From positions 1 through 64,000 of the forward strand of contig NZ_SOHA01000005.1 of the NCBI RefSeq assembly GCF_004403065.1: DNA of 64,000 nt, given 5' to 3'. Shown here piece after piece: positions 61,070 through 64,000 of this stretch (the first letter of the stretch is position 1; each line of letters starts with the position of its first letter). The position numbers were made by a program, and so were the translations under genes. A model generated the notes under the pieces. It did no database searches. It worked only from the letters and a program-made list of their open reading frames with translations, and was not told where the DNA came from. The stretch is from Cryobacterium cryoconiti. Lineage in GTDB: Bacteria; Actinomycetota; Actinomycetes; Actinomycetales; Microbacteriaceae.

Positions 61070-63687
61070 GCCGTCGGCTGTGGCACATTCTCACCGGACT
61101 TCTGGTTCCGGCCTGGCTCCTGCTCACCCTCGTCGCCGTGCTGATCCACCGTTTCCTGCCGGTCGCGCCCTGGCTCATGGTGCACCTGCTGTTCCTGGGG
61201 GCCGTGAGTACCGCCATCCTGATCTGGAGCCAGCACTTCGCCGACACCCTGCTCCGGCAGCCGGCTCCCGGCGGGCGGACCGGGCTCGGCGTGCGGCTCG
61301 GCGCGCACACCGTGGGCGCGGTGCTCGTGATCGTGGGGATCGTCGGCGGCTGGTGGCCCGTCGTGCTGGCCGGCGGCATCCTGGTCGGCGCGAATGCGCT
61401 CGTGCACGCGCTGCTGCTGTTCCGGCAGTCGCGCGGTGCGCTGCCCGGCCGGTTCGCGCCGCTCGTGCGGTACTACATGGCGGCCGGAGTCTCGCTGGCG
61501 ATCGGCGTGGCCCTGGGTGTGCTGATGGCCCGCACGGACTCGGGGAGCGAGACCTACGAGCGCCTGTTCATCGCCCATATCGGGCTCAACCTGCTCGGCT
61601 GGGTCGGCCTGACCGTCATCGGTACGGTGGCCCTGCTCTGGCCGACCGTGCTGCACGCCCGGGTGCAGACGACCCGCGCCTCGAACCAGGGCACCCTGCC
61701 CCTGTTCCTGGCCGGCCTGACCGTGCTCGGGCTCGGCTCGCTGATCGATCAGAGGCTGGTCGCCGCCGCGGGCGTGCTGCTCTACCTGGTCGCGCTCGGC
61801 CTGGTGCTGGTGGAGGCCGTGCGCCTGGCCAGGCAGTCGCCGGCCGTCACCTTCGCCGGCTGGAGCCTCGGCGCCGCCCTGGCCTGGTTCTTCGGTTGTG
61901 TGCTCGGGTTCGGCCTTCTCGTCGCGTTCGCGCCCAGCTGGGTTCTCGCGGCGGACCGGCTCGAGCAGCTCGTGCCGGTGTTCGCGGTCGGTTTCGCGGC
62001 TCAGATCCTGCTCGGCGCCCTGACCTACCTGCTGCCGGTCGTACTCGGCGGGGGGCCGCGGGTGTCCAAGGCCACGACCCTTGAACTCGAGCGCGGCGGC
62101 CTGTTCCGGGCGATCGTCGTCAACGGTGGACTGGTCCTGTACCTGCTGCCGGTGCCCAGCCTGGTGAAGGTCACCGTCTCCCTCCTGGTCGTCGGTGCGC
62201 TCGCCTCCTTCCTGGTGCTGATGACGAGGGCCCTGCGGCAGAATCGTCGGCTGCGCCGGGCGACGGATGCGACGGTTCCGCCGAGCCCGGCGTCGCCGCC
62301 GGTCGCCGTGTCACCGCCACGACGCACCGGCCCGACCGTCACGGCCGTCGGCGCCCTGCTCCTGGCCGTGACCCTCGGGATCGCCCTGGACCCGTCCGCC
62401 GCCGGCATCCCGAGCATCGGGGCCACCGGCGCCGCGGCATCCGTCGACGTGGCGGCGACCGGCAGGACGACCACGGTCGACGTCGTCATGAAGGACACCC
62501 TGTTCAGCCCCGACACCATCGAGGTGCCCGCCGGGGACACCCTGGTGATCAACCTGACCAACGCCGACGACATGGTGCACAACCTCGTGCTCGCCACCGG
62601 CGTGGTCTCCGGTTCCATCGCCCCCGGCGCCAGCGCTCGGGTTGACGTCGGGGTCGTGGCGGCCGACGTCGAGGGTTGGTGTTCGATCGCCGGACACAAG
62701 CTCCTGGGCATGGTGCTCACGGTCGTGGCCGTCGGGGGAGAGTCTGCCGACCACGGGGATACGGGCCACGGCTCCGCGGCCCCCGCCGGCTCGGCCGGCG
62801 CGGCGGACGACCTCGACCTGATGCGGGAACCCGACGCCGACTTCACGGCGCGGGAGGCGGCGCTCGGAGCGGCGGGCGCGGAGACCGTGCACACCCTGAC
62901 CATGCGGGTGGAGGACGTCGAAATCGAGGTGTCGCCCGGCGTCACCCAGACCCTGTGGACGTTCAACGGTACGGCTCCCGGCCCCACTCTGCGGGGGAAG
63001 GTCGGCGACGTCTTCGACGTGACCTTCGTCAACGACGGGTCGATCCAGCACTCCATCGACTTCCATGCGGGTGCCCTCGCGCCCGACCGACCCATGCGCA
63101 GCATCAACCCGGGGGAGAGCCTGACCTACCGCTTCACCGCGACCCGGTCGGGGATCTGGCTCTACCACTGCAGCACGATGCCCATGTCGGTGCACATCGC
63201 GAACGGCATGTTCGGGGCCGTGATCATCGATCCACCCGGGCTCATCCCGGTCGACCGGGAGTACGTGCTGGTGCAGTCCGAGTTCTACCTCGGTGTGCAG
63301 GGCGGGGAGGCCGACGCCGACAAGGTGGCGGCGCAGTTCCCCGACCTGGTGGTGTTCAACGGCATCGCCAACCAGTACGGCGCCCGCCCGCTCGCGGCGA
63401 AGGTCGGCGAGAAGGTGCGTATCTGGGTACTCGACGCCGGGCCGAACGTGGGCAGTTCCTTCCACATCGTGGGCGGCCAGTTCGACACCGTCTACAAGGA
63501 GGGCGACTACCTGCTGCGGGACGGCGGCAGCACCGGGACGGGTGGTTCCCAGGTGCTCGACCTGGCCGTGGCCCAGGGCGGCTTCGTTGAGCTGACGTTC
63601 CCCGAGGCCGGCAACTACCCCTTCGTCAGCCACGTCATGTCCGACGCCGAGAAGGGCGCCCGGGGGGTCGTCCGGGTGGCGCCCTGA
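61066..63687 (+). CDS. nirK: Membrane-anchored three-part copper nitrite reductase (TM domain + cupredoxin + NirK)
   Basis: 873 aa from ATG 61066, overlapping the previous stop. Residues ~1-400 are a polytopic membrane domain with a further TM at ~425-443. A cupredoxin follows (~465-565) with a full type 1 Cu set: His505, Cys539, His544, Met549 (WCSIAGHKLLGM). The NirK unit (~600-873) has all ligands: type 1 His662, Cys702, His710, Met715 (YHCSTMPMSVHIANGM); type 2 His667, His701, His856; catalytic Asp665 (HSIDFHAG) and His800 (FHIVGG). It reduces nitrite to NO; the fused cupredoxin is a likely built-in electron donor. Confidence 0.93.
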   Translation: MSRRLWHILTGLLVPAWLLLTLVAVLIHRFLPVAPWLMVHLLFLGAVSTAILIWSQHFADTLLRQPAPGGRTGLGVRLGAHTVGAVLVIVGIVGGWWPVVLAGGILVGANALVHALLLFRQSRGALPGRFAPLVRYYMAAGVSLAIGVALGVLMARTDSGSETYERLFIAHIGLNLLGWVGLTVIGTVALLWPTVLHARVQTTRASNQGTLPLFLAGLTVLGLGSLIDQRLVAAAGVLLYLVALGLVLVEAVRLARQSPAVTFAGWSLGAALAWFFGCVLGFGLLVAFAPSWVLAADRLEQLVPVFAVGFAAQILLGALTYLLPVVLGGGPRVSKATTLELERGGLFRAIVVNGGLVLYLLPVPSLVKVTVSLLVVGALASFLVLMTRALRQNRRLRRATDATVPPSPASPPVAVSPPRRTGPTVTAVGALLLAVTLGIALDPSAAGIPSIGATGAAASVDVAATGRTTTVDVVMKDTLFSPDTIEVPAGDTLVINLTNADDMVHNLVLATGVVSGSIAPGASARVDVGVVAADVEGWCSIAGHKLLGMVLTVVAVGGESADHGDTGHGSAAPAGSAGAADDLDLMREPDADFTAREAALGAAGAETVHTLTMRVEDVEIEVSPGVTQTLWTFNGTAPGPTLRGKVGDVFDVTFVNDGSIQHSIDFHAGALAPDRPMRSINPGESLTYRFTATRSGIWLYHCSTMPMSVHIANGMFGAVIIDPPGLIPVDREYVLVQSEFYLGVQGGEADADKVAAQFPDLVVFNGIANQYGARPLAAKVGEKVRIWVLDAGPNVGSSFHIVGGQFDTVYKEGDYLLRDGGSTGTGGSQVLDLAVAQGGFVELTFPEAGNYPFVSHVMSDAEKGARGVVRVAP

Positions 63688-63758
63688 GATCGGAGCGGCC
63701 GTCCGGTCCCGCTCCCGGTGCGGTTGTTTTTACGACATTGATAAGGAAAACTAGTCTC

Positions 63759-64000
63759 GTGCCCACCGAATCGCTCGACGCCCGAACCCACCACGCCCTG
63801 TCCGGCATCAGCCGGGTCGCCATCCTCGAACTGCTCCGTTCCAGCGATGAGCCTCTGGACGTTCCCGCCCTTGCCGCGCGGGTGGGGTTGCATCCGAGCA
63901 CGGTGCGTTCGCATCTGGATCGACTGGTGGCGGTCGGCCTGGCCGTCGAATCCGTCGAGGCACGGTCCCGACCGGGCCGCCCGAGACTGTTGTACAGTGC
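63759..64000 (+). CDS. HTH regulator, COG2345/SufR-like (N-terminal part, runs off window)
   Basis: Partial: 80 codons from GTG 63759, with AAGGAAAA 8 nt upstream. ArsR-like winged helix: GISRVAILELLRSSDEPLDV, ALAARVGLHPSTVRSHLDRL, VESVEARSRPGRPRLLYSA. The RPGRP(R) wing is typical of COG2345 regulators such as SufR, which often carry a C-terminal Fe-S cluster; that part is outside the window. Its position after nirK suggests NO or redox control of this cluster. Confidence 0.75.
   Translation, partial: MPTESLDARTHHALSGISRVAILELLRSSDEPLDVPALAARVGLHPSTVRSHLDRLVAVGLAVESVEARSRPGRPRLLYS

Noticed and set aside
1-64000. Insertion sequences, prophage, tRNA, rRNA
   Set aside because: I saw no transposase or integrase motif, no terminal inverted repeats with target duplications, no tRNA-like cloverleaf with TTC-GA and CCA-type ends, and no rRNA sequence.

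Overview
This is a high-GC chromosomal window from an actinobacterium. The best guess is a Microbacteriaceae member, possibly Cryobacterium-like. Supporting signs are the DUF222/HNH endonuclease, PadR+HAAS pair, DUF4383 and DUF389 proteins, a protein of the type usually mislabelled 'LigA', standalone LigD-type polymerase, DnaE2, many GTG starts, 4-nt ATGA/GTGA gene overlaps, and an actinobacterial leaderless start signature (TANNNT exactly 6 nt before the start codon) at 14 genes. I see no transposase, phage gene, CRISPR array, tRNA or rRNA. The genus is inference.

Layout. 1-3.5 kb: 3' end of a secreted lytic-transglycosylase-like protein, a HAAS membrane protein with its PadR regulator, and a DUF222-HNH protein behind an SOS-like box. 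3.6-6.6 kb: nucleoside module (MFS, deoD, divergent GntR-UTRA). 6.6-8.8 kb: ICMT-like protein and a thioredoxin lipoprotein/CcdA pair. 8.9-14.5 kb: JetA-JetB-JetC, the condensin part of a Wadjet/MksBEF system with no JetD/MksG nuclease gene beside it. 14.5-20 kb: small membrane and accessory genes, including a 55-aa Cys-rich protein behind a CsoR-type palindrome. 20-29 kb: malQ, a LigD-type polymerase, an ABC exporter with a double permease, an acyl-CoA synthetase, a maltokinase-like kinase and a GNAT enzyme. 29.5-36.4 kb: GntR-MFS divergent from a GlcD-type oxidase, then pflB-pflA with a structured leader and a strong terminator. 36.4-47.7 kb: class A PBP, SOUL protein, LexA-boxed dnaE2, AI-2E transporter, a natural fusion of a 3-hydroxyisobutyryl-CoA hydrolase with an acyl-CoA dehydrogenase, and a YqhA-SHOCT protein. 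47.8-50.9 kb: a histidine kinase/response regulator pair facing two exported acidic proteins that share a 40-bp promoter module. 51-59 kb: pobA-pcaHGBLIJF, a complete 4-hydroxybenzoate to acetyl-CoA + succinyl-CoA operon. 59-64 kb: moaE, DUF2249, a polytopic membrane protein, a membrane-anchored cupredoxin-NirK fusion and a partial HTH regulator, together a compact nitrite/NO module.

Main points for follow-up: JetD-less JetABC; the three-part nitrite reductase; the hydrolase-dehydrogenase fusion; the two-component/acidic protein regulon; and the 55-aa protein with its palindrome. No intergenic stretch exceeds 300 bases except 15638-15946, which holds the 55-aa gene. Function calls rest on motif reading without database searches.
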